In this document: one piece after another, positions 26,248 through 34,561 of the stretch
Layout of the letters: each line of letters starts with the position of its first letter
Position numbering within the stretch: position 1 is the first letter of the stretch
NCBI GenBank assembly: GCA_002503825.1
Contig: DASP01000005.1
Location: 124,001-188,000, forward strand
DNA: 64,000 nucleotides
Direction of reading: 5' to 3'
From: Methanoregulaceae archaeon UBA467
Lineage (GTDB): Archaea > Halobacteriota > Methanomicrobia > Methanomicrobiales > Methanospirillaceae
Program-made: the position numbers and the translations under genes
Notes under the pieces: generated by a model
Seen by the model: the letters and a program-made list of their open reading frames with translations, nothing else
Databases searched by the model: none
What the model was told of the DNA's origin: nothing

Positions 26248-27187
26248 ACAGACCTGCCGCCTCAATCCCTTTATTTGCCCAGAGTACTGCTCCAAGCGCA
26301 CCGATACGCCCCTTTCTCCCGGTGCTGTCGATATAGGTGATACCGAGATCTGCCGCTGCCGATTCGGCCTCTTCGATAGTCATAATGTCGGTCTTGACCC
26401 TTTTTTCGGCTTCAGATCCCTCCCGGAGCCGTATCCCCCGGAAAAAGGCAATCCCGGTATCCTCCGAGAATGTCCGTTCTTCAACAAATGACCTGACATA
26501 CTCAAGCAGGGGTCCGGCAGCATCAGGCCTGACTGCAAAATTAATGGCTGAAGAGACACAGTTGGTGGTCTTTTTCGGCACTTCGGGGTTGAGCTGGACG
26601 AGACGCATATTCAAGTACTCAACTCCCGGAATCCGGCAGTTTTCAGCACATTTCAGTGCAAGAACCCATGTCGCCCCCTCCTGTTTCGTATCGGTATCAT
26701 CGATTCCGATGGTTATCTTTTCGTATTTCGGAGAGACGATCCTTACCCGGTTGACCCGTGCACCTCCGACGGTGAGGTCATCTTCCGAAGGGTACTCCGA
26801 CCTGATAACCCCGGGTGCCTGTGGCAGGCAGGCTGCAACACCCACGCCGGCCCCGGCAATCCCGGCCCACGAGGTTATTACCTCATTACCATGTACTTCC
26901 ACGCCTTCCAGCGCCTGCCCGCCGATATCGCGGGATGCTGCTCCGAAGCTGACCGGAAAAGACCCGATCCTGGCCTTCATGGACATCGTGGTACCCTCCA
27001 CGGTGCAACTGATCGTTGCTCCCCCGGCCCTCATCCGGTTCATGGCGTCCCACTCGATCGGACCCCGGGCATGGCACCGTTCGATCAGTTCCGCAATCCC
27101 TGCCTTCTCATCCGTCATGACCAGCAGTTTACCACAAAAAAGCGGCCCAAACCGTTTTTTTACCATATCGGGAGTATGGGATATCAT
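26231..27187 (-). CDS. second TiaS-like/marker 11-type paralogue
   Basis: A 318-residue paralogue of the next gene, with IGIDDTDTKQEGATWVLALK, TTNCVSSAINF and SEDTGIAFFRG in the same order, and a matching Gly/Ala-rich SWAGIAGAGVGVAACL. The N-terminal half differs more (RMRAGGATISCTVEG). The ATG at 27187 has ggtga six bases upstream and lies downstream of a good TATA element; ATGs at 27166 and 27118 are alternatives. It is the first gene of the nine-gene operon. Function unknown; ATP-dependent activation of a carboxylate or amide by analogy with TiaS is only an idea. Confidence 0.68.
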   Translation of the reverse strand: MISHTPDMVKKRFGPLFCGKLLVMTDEKAGIAELIERCHARGPIEWDAMNRMRAGGATISCTVEGTTMSMKARIGSFPVSFGAASRDIGGQALEGVEVHGNEVITSWAGIAGAGVGVAACLPQAPGVIRSEYPSEDDLTVGGARVNRVRIVSPKYEKITIGIDDTDTKQEGATWVLALKCAENCRIPGVEYLNMRLVQLNPEVPKKTTNCVSSAINFAVRPDAAGPLLEYVRSFVEERTFSEDTGIAFFRGIRLREGSEAEKRVKTDIMTIEEAESAAADLGITYIDSTGRKGRIGALGAVLWANKGIEAAGLYGEHH

Positions 27188-27231
27188 ATTTTGTCACCGA
27201 AAATTCCGTTAACAGAATAATCGGCGATAAG

Positions 27232-27240
27232 TATATTTAA
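27232..27240 (-). promoter_or_regulatory. TATA box of the coenzyme B operon
   Basis: On the minus strand the sequence reads ttaaatata here, an archaeal TATA-like element. Transcription would start about 25 bp downstream, near 27210, giving a short leader before the ATG at 27187. The ftr stop codon at 27276 lies just upstream, so this promoter would separate the operon from ftr, which reads in the same direction. Confidence 0.45.
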
Positions 27241-27275
27241 GAATGATCGTTCCTGCTGCAGGAACCAAAAAAAGT

Positions 27276-28160
27276 TTAGAGTATCTTATGCAGTTCAAAT
27301 TTATATGGTCCGAGACTGCCGCCAAAGTTCCCTGCACTGATAAATTTCACGCCGGGGACCGTCACTGCGGCCCTGATGCCAGCAGCCATTGCCTCGGAAA
27401 CACATTCCTCGTCGAGGCCGTCTATGACGATCTCGTAGGCTGCATTGACGCCTGCCGGTATCTTGCTGTCAGGCACTTTGTCACGCAGGGTGGGGCAGTA
27501 CTTCTCGTTCGTGCTTGCCGGCATGAACTTGTACTTGTTTGAGCCCACCTTTGAACCACTGGCGACTATTCCTCCCGGGAAACTGGTGATAACGCCACAG
27601 ACACCGGCAATCGCATCAACGGCTGCCTGTGCGCCCATGAGGGCGGCCATCTGGTTTTCACCCATGACAAAGAAATTGCCTCCTGCAACACCTTTTATAA
27701 TGCCGAATTCTTCTTCGCCGACATACTCGCCCTGCATGACAGGTATGACCCAGCACTTGCGTCCTCCGACTTCCTTCTGGTATTCGTACCCGTCCCCGAA
27801 GAAGTGCAGCTTGATAGGCAGCTTCTCCTGCGCATCCGGCAGCCCGTCAAAGACTGACGTTGTCGCTGCGGTAAGGACGCATTCTGCAAGACGCTCGACA
27901 ATCTGCTCTTTCAGTTTCTTTTTACCTGCACAGATCAGGATGCTGACCCCGGGTCTTCCGTCAGGGGTTTCTTCGCATGAAAGCACTGCCTCGATTCCGG
28001 CTTCACACGGGCAGCCGATTGCTGACGTTGCAAACCCGGTCGCCTCGGTTGCTGCCCTGTAGGCCCATTCTTCAGTGACTGCGGTGATGATTACCCTGGA
28101 AATCCATGTGGGAAATGCCTCTGCATAGGTGTCTTCAATTGTTACTCCGTTTATCTCCAT
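27276..28160 (-). CDS. ftr: formylmethanofuran:tetrahydromethanopterin formyltransferase
   Basis: Cytosolic enzyme of the second step of CO2 reduction, moving the formyl group from formylmethanofuran to tetrahydromethanopterin. The 294-residue protein starts MEINGVTIEDTYAEAFPTW, the family N-terminus, and continues with ATGFATSAIGCPCEAGIE and SFPGGIVASGSKVGSN. The start at 28160 has gaggt about 7 bp upstream; the frame is open to 28274 but that extension is not family-like. It is divergent from the fwd-hdr operon, which catalyses the preceding step. Confidence 0.95.
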   Translation of the reverse strand: MEINGVTIEDTYAEAFPTWISRVIITAVTEEWAYRAATEATGFATSAIGCPCEAGIEAVLSCEETPDGRPGVSILICAGKKKLKEQIVERLAECVLTAATTSVFDGLPDAQEKLPIKLHFFGDGYEYQKEVGGRKCWVIPVMQGEYVGEEEFGIIKGVAGGNFFVMGENQMAALMGAQAAVDAIAGVCGVITSFPGGIVASGSKVGSNKYKFMPASTNEKYCPTLRDKVPDSKIPAGVNAAYEIVIDGLDEECVSEAMAAGIRAAVTVPGVKFISAGNFGGSLGPYKFELHKIL

Positions 28161-28675
28161 GCAATTACCTCTTTTACAAAAGAGTACCATGAAGGAGCTA
28201 GAATAAAGTTTCTTTTTACCTCCTCCGCAATGAATATCCTGCCAGGCCTTTTCGGTTTCTGATACATCTGACATGACATGAAAGAGTTGCTATATAGTAC
28301 TTGGGCGGGCACGGGTATCCGTCCGGCAGGTATCGTTGTACCCGGGCATTTCAATCTTCAATTCTGTGCGCTCCTGCCGAAAAAAAGAAATTACCGCGTT
28401 CCTGTTTACTGGGTTATAATAGTAACCACCACAGGTTGTCAATGCTAACATTTCTTGTTTACAATGTGCTTCATATGGCACTTCCTGATCGCAGTAAAAT
28501 ACGGGCTTTTATTTGTTCTTTTTTTTAATTTAATGAATTATTAATTAAATATAATTTACATGATTACGGGAAAATCCGCCCGATACGGGGTTAATTCAGA
28601 AGAGTTTATCTACATTAGTTAACTATTCTTTTTTAGTCGATTTTTAATCGATCTAAAGCTGGTGCGTGAAAAAAA
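28161..28675. promoter_or_regulatory. divergent control region between ftr and the fwd-hdr operon
   Basis: This 515-bp AT-rich region has no credible gene. Candidate TATA elements are tatata at 28291-28296 for ftr (minus strand) and aaatataa at 28547-28554 for fwdG (plus strand), implying leaders of roughly 100 nt each. An inverted repeat at 28634-28655 (tagtcgat, four T, then aatcgatcta) lies 20 bp before the fwdG ATG and could be an operator or mRNA hairpin. Confidence 0.45.
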
Positions 28676-28939
28676 ATGGCATTTGCAGTGCACGTTAACA
28701 TGGAACGTTGTACCGGCTGCAATAATTGTGTGGTCGCATGCCCCGTCGATGCACTTGAGTTATATACCCTCGATCCCGTGACAAACGAAAAGATCTACAG
28801 GGTACGACATGGCAAGGCCATGGTTCTTGACTTCAAGTCTGAACTCTGCGCAGGGTGCGGAGTCTGTGTCGAGGCTTGCCCGCACAATGTTATACGGCTG
28901 GAAGGACGTGGGTCTGTGCCCTCAGAGGCAAAAGTATGA
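28676..28939 (+). CDS. fwdG: FwdG-type 2[4Fe-4S] ferredoxin
   Basis: An 87-residue dicluster ferredoxin with CTGCNNCVVACP and CAGCGVCVEACP. First gene of the fwdGF-hdrCBA-mvhD-fwdDBAC operon; in formylmethanofuran dehydrogenase complexes FwdG passes electrons to the FwdB/FwdD tungsten or molybdenum site. Both clusters have the full four-cysteine spacing. A 37-bp gap separates it from fwdF. Confidence 0.88.
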   Translation: MAFAVHVNMERCTGCNNCVVACPVDALELYTLDPVTNEKIYRVRHGKAMVLDFKSELCAGCGVCVEACPHNVIRLEGRGSVPSEAKV

Positions 28940-28976
28940 TGACTAATTTATTTCAGGAGTGAAGTGAGGTTACCGC

Positions 28977-30137
28977 ATGACAATGTTTCCAAAATTCTCC
29001 AAGAAGCGGGATGGCGTAAACGTCATCGGAGAGCAGAAACTCCTCCAGCAGGTTTCAAATCTTATACTGAATTCGGAAGTTTGTACCGGATGTGGTATCT
29101 GTGCTGAAGCCTGCCCGGAAGAGGCAATTGTTCTCGGACTGGTTGGTGCGACGAGGCGTGGGGCTGTTGAATACGCAGCTCCTGTTGACATAGACGAAGT
29201 GAAGTGTTCCTATTGTGGCGTCTGTGTCGTGATGTGCCCGTTCAATGCCCTGACTCTCAAGGTAGATGGTGAAGAGCGCCTCCCGATCGTTGAAAAGGAC
29301 GGCTTCCCGCTATATGATATGGTTGCAGAAATCGATGATGAGAAATGCGTCAGGTGTACTATTTGTGATGAAGTATGCCCAAGGGATGCAATCATCCGCG
29401 ATGTACCCGAATACGAGGGAGCTGCCGAGACTGGCAAAGAACGCCAGAATGCACTGAAGAGCAAGACCACGTTCAAGGTCGACGATGAAAAATGCACGCT
29501 CTGTGGAATCTGCGGGGCAGTCTGTCCTGCAATCACCGTGAAGCACAAGGCATTCACTGCAGAATCGGGCAAGGTGGAAGGCGAGGTTATCTGGGATGAA
29601 ACCCGTTGCGACGCCTGCAAGGTCTGCGTCGAGCTCTGTCCCGAGGAGTGCATCACCGTCGAGCGTGAAGTAGAGACCAAGAAGATGGACGGCAAGGTCG
29701 ACATTGACAAGGACATGTGCTGCACGTGCACATGGTGCTCTGTCAACTGCCCGACCGAGGCGATAAAGGTAGAGAAGATCTTTGAGGGAGAAATCGAGTT
29801 CTTCCCCGAGAAATGCCCTGGAGGATGCTCCACGTGCGTTGAGGTCTGTCCTGCAAATGCAATCTACCTCCCGTCAGCAGTACCGGCAAGCCAGATGAAG
29901 GGAAAGATTGAGCCTACTATTGCAGTCAATAAGGATTTCTGCATCCTGTGCGGTGCATGTGTCAATGCATGCCCCGGCGAGGACATTATCAGGCTCAGCC
30001 GTACCGGCATCCGGGTGAAAGGCACAGAGACCGACCTGTTCAGGAAGATAAAAGAGAAGATGTGCACTCCGAGAACCTCCAGGGTAAAAGAGGACACGGA
30101 AGGAAGTGTGCAGCTGAAAATGATGGAGAAGGCGTGA
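28977..30137 (+). CDS. fwdF: polyferredoxin FwdF of formylmethanofuran dehydrogenase
   Basis: A 386-residue polyferredoxin with eight CxxCxxCxxxC-type motifs in a row, beginning CTGCGICAEACP (about 37-48) and ending CILCGACVNACP. One motif is expanded at its start (CPGGCSTCVEVCP). Eight motifs match the FwdF family. In known structures FwdF forms the wire that links formylmethanofuran dehydrogenase units and the Hdr complex, which fits its place between fwdG and hdrC. Confidence 0.93.
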   Translation: MTMFPKFSKKRDGVNVIGEQKLLQQVSNLILNSEVCTGCGICAEACPEEAIVLGLVGATRRGAVEYAAPVDIDEVKCSYCGVCVVMCPFNALTLKVDGEERLPIVEKDGFPLYDMVAEIDDEKCVRCTICDEVCPRDAIIRDVPEYEGAAETGKERQNALKSKTTFKVDDEKCTLCGICGAVCPAITVKHKAFTAESGKVEGEVIWDETRCDACKVCVELCPEECITVEREVETKKMDGKVDIDKDMCCTCTWCSVNCPTEAIKVEKIFEGEIEFFPEKCPGGCSTCVEVCPANAIYLPSAVPASQMKGKIEPTIAVNKDFCILCGACVNACPGEDIIRLSRTGIRVKGTETDLFRKIKEKMCTPRTSRVKEDTEGSVQLKMMEKA

Positions 30138-30147
30138 GGGATCCGAC

Positions 30148-30729
30148 ATGGCAAGAACAAAAGGTTATCCAGCACCATTAGAGGAAAAACTCAAAGACAC
30201 CCGTCTTTACAGCGATGAAGAGAACCCCCAGTTCACAAAGACTGTGGAAAAAATCTCAATGACCATCCCCCACATGTGCTACCAGTGCGGTACCTGTACT
30301 GCATCCTGCCCGTCTGCACCCCGCAGCTCGTACAGGATCAGGAAATTTGTACGCCGTGCACTCCTGGGGCTCGAGATGGAAGCCCTCAATGACCCGGACC
30401 TCTGGCTCTGTACAACCTGTTACAGCTGCACAGACCGCTGCCCGCGTGATATCGCCCCTACTGATGTCATCATGGCCATGAGGAACCTTGCATTCAAGAG
30501 GGATATCGTCCCGGTCAACTTCTTAAAGACTGTGACGGCCATTTACAGCTCAGGTCACGGTGTCCCGAACAACGATGTAAATCGTGCAGCACGTGAGAAA
30601 CTCGGCCTCCCGAGAGACCCGCCGACCACGCACGGTTACCCCGAGTTCATAAAGGGCATCCAGTACATCCTCGACTACTACGAACTCAAGAAAAATGCAG
30701 ACAGGATTATCAAAGAGAGAGAAGGGTGA
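30148..30729 (+). CDS. hdrC: heterodisulfide reductase subunit C
   Basis: A 193-residue iron-sulfur protein with two [4Fe-4S] motifs, CYQCGTCTASCP and CTTCYSCTDRCP. It connects HdrA to the HdrB active site. The soluble HdrABC type is indicated by hdrB and hdrA immediately downstream and mvhD after them. The gap from fwdF is 10 bp and to hdrB 6 bp. Confidence 0.95.
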   Translation: MARTKGYPAPLEEKLKDTRLYSDEENPQFTKTVEKISMTIPHMCYQCGTCTASCPSAPRSSYRIRKFVRRALLGLEMEALNDPDLWLCTTCYSCTDRCPRDIAPTDVIMAMRNLAFKRDIVPVNFLKTVTAIYSSGHGVPNNDVNRAAREKLGLPRDPPTTHGYPEFIKGIQYILDYYELKKNADRIIKEREG

Positions 30730-30735
30730 TTAAGA

Positions 30736-31626
30736 ATGCACGAATACGCTTTTTACCTCGGATGCATTGCACCGAACCGTTACCCCGGATCAGAGTCTGC
30801 ATCCTACAGGACTGCCGAAAAACTCGGCATCAAGCTGCTTGACCTTAAGGGAGCAAGCTGCTGCCCTGCACCCGGTGCATTCGGTTCAATCGACCTCAAT
30901 ATCTGGTACGCAATGGCTGCCAGGAACCTGGTCCTTGCAGAACAGATGAAGAAGGATATCGCACTGATCTGCAACGGATGCTACAAGTCAATCTGGGAAG
31001 TCAACCACAAGCTCAAGCACAACGACGAACTCCGCGATGGCGTCAACGAAGTGCTCAAGGGCATCGATATGGAATTTAAGGGGACCATTGACGTCTTCCA
31101 CCTCGCAGAACTCTTCTACGACCCCGAGATTTGCGGTGTCAAGAAGATCCGCGACAGTGTGACCGTACCTCTTACAGGGACGAGGATCGCAGTCCACTAC
31201 GGCTGTCACCTGATGAAGCCCAAGAAGGAGCGTCATTTCGGGACCACTGAAGCCCCTACCTGGATCGAAGAAATGGTCGCTGCACTCGGTGCGGAACCGG
31301 TTGAATACCGCAACAAGATGCTCTGCTGTGGTGCCGGCGGCGGTGTCCGCGGGTACGATATCGTGCACTCGCTCGATATCACCAACGAAAAGATGATCGC
31401 CCTGCAGGAAGCAAAGGTGGATGCACTTACAGAAGTCTGTCCGTTCTGTCAGCTGCAGTTTGACCGTGGTCAGATCGAAATTCAGGAGAAATTCGGTGTA
31501 ACCTACAACCTGCCGGTACTGCATTATTGTGAACTGCTCGGACTCGCCCAGGGTATGAGCCCGCAGGAGCTCGCGCTTGACCTCCATGGAATCAGCTGTG
31601 AGCCATTCCTGCAGAAGGTCCTGTGA
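30736..31626 (+). CDS. hdrB: heterodisulfide reductase subunit B
   Basis: Catalytic subunit, 296 residues, that reduces the CoM-S-S-CoB heterodisulfide on two noncubane [4Fe-4S] clusters. Both CCG domains are complete: Cys10, Cys42, Cys43, Cys79 and Cys82 for the first, and Cys157, Cys197, Cys198, Cys235 and Cys238 for the second. The pattern matches the structurally known HdrB from Methanothermococcus. Confidence 0.96.
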   Translation: MHEYAFYLGCIAPNRYPGSESASYRTAEKLGIKLLDLKGASCCPAPGAFGSIDLNIWYAMAARNLVLAEQMKKDIALICNGCYKSIWEVNHKLKHNDELRDGVNEVLKGIDMEFKGTIDVFHLAELFYDPEICGVKKIRDSVTVPLTGTRIAVHYGCHLMKPKKERHFGTTEAPTWIEEMVAALGAEPVEYRNKMLCCGAGGGVRGYDIVHSLDITNEKMIALQEAKVDALTEVCPFCQLQFDRGQIEIQEKFGVTYNLPVLHYCELLGLAQGMSPQELALDLHGISCEPFLQKVL

Positions 31627-31640
31627 CGGAGGAATACAAG

Positions 31641-33728
31641 ATGGCAGAAACCAAGAAAACCAAAAAAGAAACCGCTGCAAAGAAGGAAGTCAAAAAGCAG
31701 GCTGCACCGGTAAAAATAAAGGAAAAACAGCAGCCCCGCATTGGTGTATTTGCCTGTCACTGCGGTACCAACATTGCCGGTTCGATCGATATCGAGGCTC
31801 TTCAGGCAGCCGCAGCAAAAATCCCGAACGTGGCATACGTGGACAATTACCAGTACATGTGCTCCACACCGGGCCAGAAGAAGATCGAGGATGCAATCAA
31901 GGAACACAACCTGACCGGCATCGTCGTCGCCGCCTGTTCCCCGCGTCTGCATGAGCCGACATTCCGTACCGCCACGAAGGAGGGCGGATTAAACCCGTTC
32001 CGGTTTGAGATGGCAAACATCCGTGAACAGAACGCATGGGTGCACATGCACGACCACGAAGGTGCAACCGAAAAGGCAATAGACGCCGTCCGTATCGCAG
32101 TCGCCAAGGCAGCACTGTTAGAAGACCTCATTCCGAAGAAGGTCCCAGTGGAAAAGGCCGCGATGGTTGTCGGAGCAGGTATCGCCGGTATGCAGGCAGC
32201 CCTTGACCTTGCAAACGCAGGGATCAAGACTTACCTTATCGAGAAGGAACCGAGCATCGGTGGCCGCATGTCACAGCTCGACAAGACCTTCCCGACACTC
32301 GACTGTTCACAGTGTATTCTTACACCAAAGATGGTGGATGTCGGCAGGAACGAGAATATCGATCTTATGACCTATTCCGAAGTTGACGCGGTCGAAGGAT
32401 ACATCGGTAACTTTGACGTGACCATCAGGAAGAAGGCACGCGGAGTCCTCACGCCCAAGGAAGCAGAGGGCAGGGGCCTCGTCGGCGGCGGGTGCAACGG
32501 TTGCGGTGACTGTGAGGCGGTATGCCCGGTTATCAAGCCGAACCTGTTCGAAGTGAACATGAAGCCCCGCAAGGCAATTTATATCAACCACCCGCAGGTT
32601 GTCCCCCTGATCTATACCATTGACTTCGACTCCTGTGTCAAGTGCGGCCTTTGTGTCACTGCATGTGGTGACAAGAAGGCAATCGACCTCGAGATGGAAG
32701 ATGAGCTTATCAAGGTAAAAGTCGGGACGGCAATCCTTGCAACAGGGTACGACCTCTTCCCCATCGAGAAGAAAGACGAATGGGGATACAACAAGTACGA
32801 AAACGTCGTCACCAGCCTGGAATTCGAACGCCTCATCTGTGCGTCAGGTCCGACCGGCGGGCACCTTGTGCGCCCGAGCGACGGCGTAACCCCGAAGAAG
32901 GTCGCATTCCTCCTCTGTTCAGGTTCAAGAGACAACACCGGTGTCGGCAAACCCTACTGTTCAAGGTTCTGCTGCATGTATTCAATCAAGCATGCACACC
33001 AGATCATTGAAAAGATCCCCGGTGTAAAGCCATACCTCTTCTACATGGATATCAGGGCCTTTGGTAAGGCGTACGAAGAGTTCTACTACCGTATCCAGGA
33101 CGAGGGAGCCAGGTTCATCCGCGGACGTGTGGCAAACATCCTTGAAGACCCGGTCACAAAGAACCTCACCGTCATGGCTGACGACACACTCCTTGACCGG
33201 CCGATGAAGCTCGATGTGGACATGGTCGTCCTCGCGACGGCAGTCCAGCCGACAACCGGTGTCGACACGGTCCGCAAGATGTTTGGCGTCTCAAATTCGA
33301 TGGACGGCTGGATGCTCGAAGCCCACCCGAAGCTGAACCCGTGCGGAACAACCACTGCAGGCGTCTATCTTGCAGGGGTGTGCCAGGGACCGAAGGATAT
33401 TCCTGACACTGTTGCGCAGGCTGAAGGAGCCGCCTCTGCAGCAAGTATCCCGATCCACATGGGTGCAGTGGAGCTTGAGCCCTACTTTGCCATGTGTATC
33501 GAGGAGAAGTGTGCAGGATGCGGCATGTGTGTGAACCTCTGTCCGTATTCCGCCCTCGCTCTCGTCGAGAAGGACGGGCGGAAGGTCATGCAGGTCACAG
33601 AAGCAAAGTGTAAGGGCTGCGGTACCTGCGGAGGGTTCTGTCCGGGTGGTGCCATCTGGATGCAACACTTTGCCACACCTCAGATCGTGGCGCAGATAGA
33701 TGCGTTCCTCCTTGGAGGTGAGCAATAA
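31641..33728 (+). CDS. hdrA: heterodisulfide reductase subunit A (bifurcating flavoprotein)
   Basis: FAD-containing subunit that bifurcates electrons between ferredoxin and the heterodisulfide. The 695-residue protein has an N-terminal FACHCGTNIAGS domain, the FAD fold VVGAGIAGMQAALDLA, LDCSQCILTPKM, inserted ferredoxin motifs (CNGCGDCEAVCP, CVKCGLCVTACG) and two C-terminal [4Fe-4S] motifs (CAGCGMCVNLCP, CKGCGTCGGFCP). All relevant positions are cysteine; no selenocysteine codon is seen. The ATG at 31641 follows ggagg closely. The first 30 residues are a lysine/alanine-rich tail not needed for the fold. The stop overlaps the mvhD start (TAATG). Confidence 0.95.
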   Translation: MAETKKTKKETAAKKEVKKQAAPVKIKEKQQPRIGVFACHCGTNIAGSIDIEALQAAAAKIPNVAYVDNYQYMCSTPGQKKIEDAIKEHNLTGIVVAACSPRLHEPTFRTATKEGGLNPFRFEMANIREQNAWVHMHDHEGATEKAIDAVRIAVAKAALLEDLIPKKVPVEKAAMVVGAGIAGMQAALDLANAGIKTYLIEKEPSIGGRMSQLDKTFPTLDCSQCILTPKMVDVGRNENIDLMTYSEVDAVEGYIGNFDVTIRKKARGVLTPKEAEGRGLVGGGCNGCGDCEAVCPVIKPNLFEVNMKPRKAIYINHPQVVPLIYTIDFDSCVKCGLCVTACGDKKAIDLEMEDELIKVKVGTAILATGYDLFPIEKKDEWGYNKYENVVTSLEFERLICASGPTGGHLVRPSDGVTPKKVAFLLCSGSRDNTGVGKPYCSRFCCMYSIKHAHQIIEKIPGVKPYLFYMDIRAFGKAYEEFYYRIQDEGARFIRGRVANILEDPVTKNLTVMADDTLLDRPMKLDVDMVVLATAVQPTTGVDTVRKMFGVSNSMDGWMLEAHPKLNPCGTTTAGVYLAGVCQGPKDIPDTVAQAEGAASAASIPIHMGAVELEPYFAMCIEEKCAGCGMCVNLCPYSALALVEKDGRKVMQVTEAKCKGCGTCGGFCPGGAIWMQHFATPQIVAQIDAFLLGGEQ

Positions 33729-34144
33729 TGGCAGATGAATGGCAGCCGAAGATCATCGGTATCATCTGCAACTGGTGTTCCTATGCCGGTGCTGACCTCG
33801 CCGGAAGCGCACGTACCCAGTACCCCCCTGACATCAGGATTGTCAGGGTCATGTGTACCGGTCGTGTAGACACGCTCTTTATCCTCAAGGCATTCACCGA
33901 CGGCGCAGACGGCGTCCTTGTTTCAGGATGCCACTTTGGTGACTGCCACTATCTTGAGGGCAATTATAAGGGTGCAAAGAGGTTGTTCCTCTTAAAGAGC
34001 CTGCTCAAAAACATCGGACTCGAGGACAAGAGGCTTCGCATGACCTTTGTCTCTGCATCAGAAGGTGCAAAGTGGGCAAAAGTCGTTGAGGACGTTGTGA
34101 AGACTGTCAAAGAAGCAGGTCCAAGCCCGATTGCGAACAGATAA
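33728..34144 (+). CDS. mvhD: MvhD-type [2Fe-2S] protein linking Hdr to electron donors
   Basis: A 138-residue MvhD/VhuD family protein with CNWCSYAGAD, VMCTGRVD and SGCHFGDCHY, the cysteines expected for its [2Fe-2S] cluster. It docks a donor enzyme (MvhAG hydrogenase or formate dehydrogenase) onto HdrA. No mvhA, mvhG, fdhA or fdhB is in the window, so the donor is encoded elsewhere. It overlaps hdrA by 1 bp. Confidence 0.95.
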   Translation: MADEWQPKIIGIICNWCSYAGADLAGSARTQYPPDIRIVRVMCTGRVDTLFILKAFTDGADGVLVSGCHFGDCHYLEGNYKGAKRLFLLKSLLKNIGLEDKRLRMTFVSASEGAKWAKVVEDVVKTVKEAGPSPIANR

Positions 34145-34159
34145 ACGGGGGCTTATACG

Positions 34160-34561
34160 TTGACCAAAATAGCATTGAACCTGATTTCCGGCCGCACGAT
34201 CCAGCAGGGCGTGGCGATGGAAGGCGGAAAGGAGAAAGACGCCTACCGTAAGGCCTGCGGGATCATTGAGATGGATCCGTCCGATCTCAAGAAACTCGGT
34301 GCATGGCGCAATACAAATGTAAAAGTGACAAGCCCGCATGGCAGTGTCATTGTAAAGGCAGTTGAGGCCACCCAGGGACCACACCCTGGCCTTGGCTACA
34401 TTCCGATGGGACCCTGGGCTAACTCGGTTACTGATCCGAATACCTACTCCACGGGTATGCCGACATTCAAGGGAGTTCCGATCGAAGTCGAGATCGCCAT
34501 GAACGAGCCGGTCCTGAGTTCCATAGAACTCGTACAGAAAAAGTGCAGGGGTGAAATCTGA
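34160..34561 (+). CDS. fwdD: formylmethanofuran dehydrogenase subunit D
   Basis: A 133-residue molybdopterin-dinucleotide-binding subunit that completes the FwdB active site. Family segments are LISGRTIQQG, NVKVTSPHGSVIV and LGYIPMGPWAN. The start codon is TTG at 34160 with cggggg upstream; the next in-frame ATG lies inside the conserved region. The stop shares one base with the fwdB ATG (TGATG). Confidence 0.92.
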   Translation: MTKIALNLISGRTIQQGVAMEGGKEKDAYRKACGIIEMDPSDLKKLGAWRNTNVKVTSPHGSVIVKAVEATQGPHPGLGYIPMGPWANSVTDPNTYSTGMPTFKGVPIEVEIAMNEPVLSSIELVQKKCRGEI

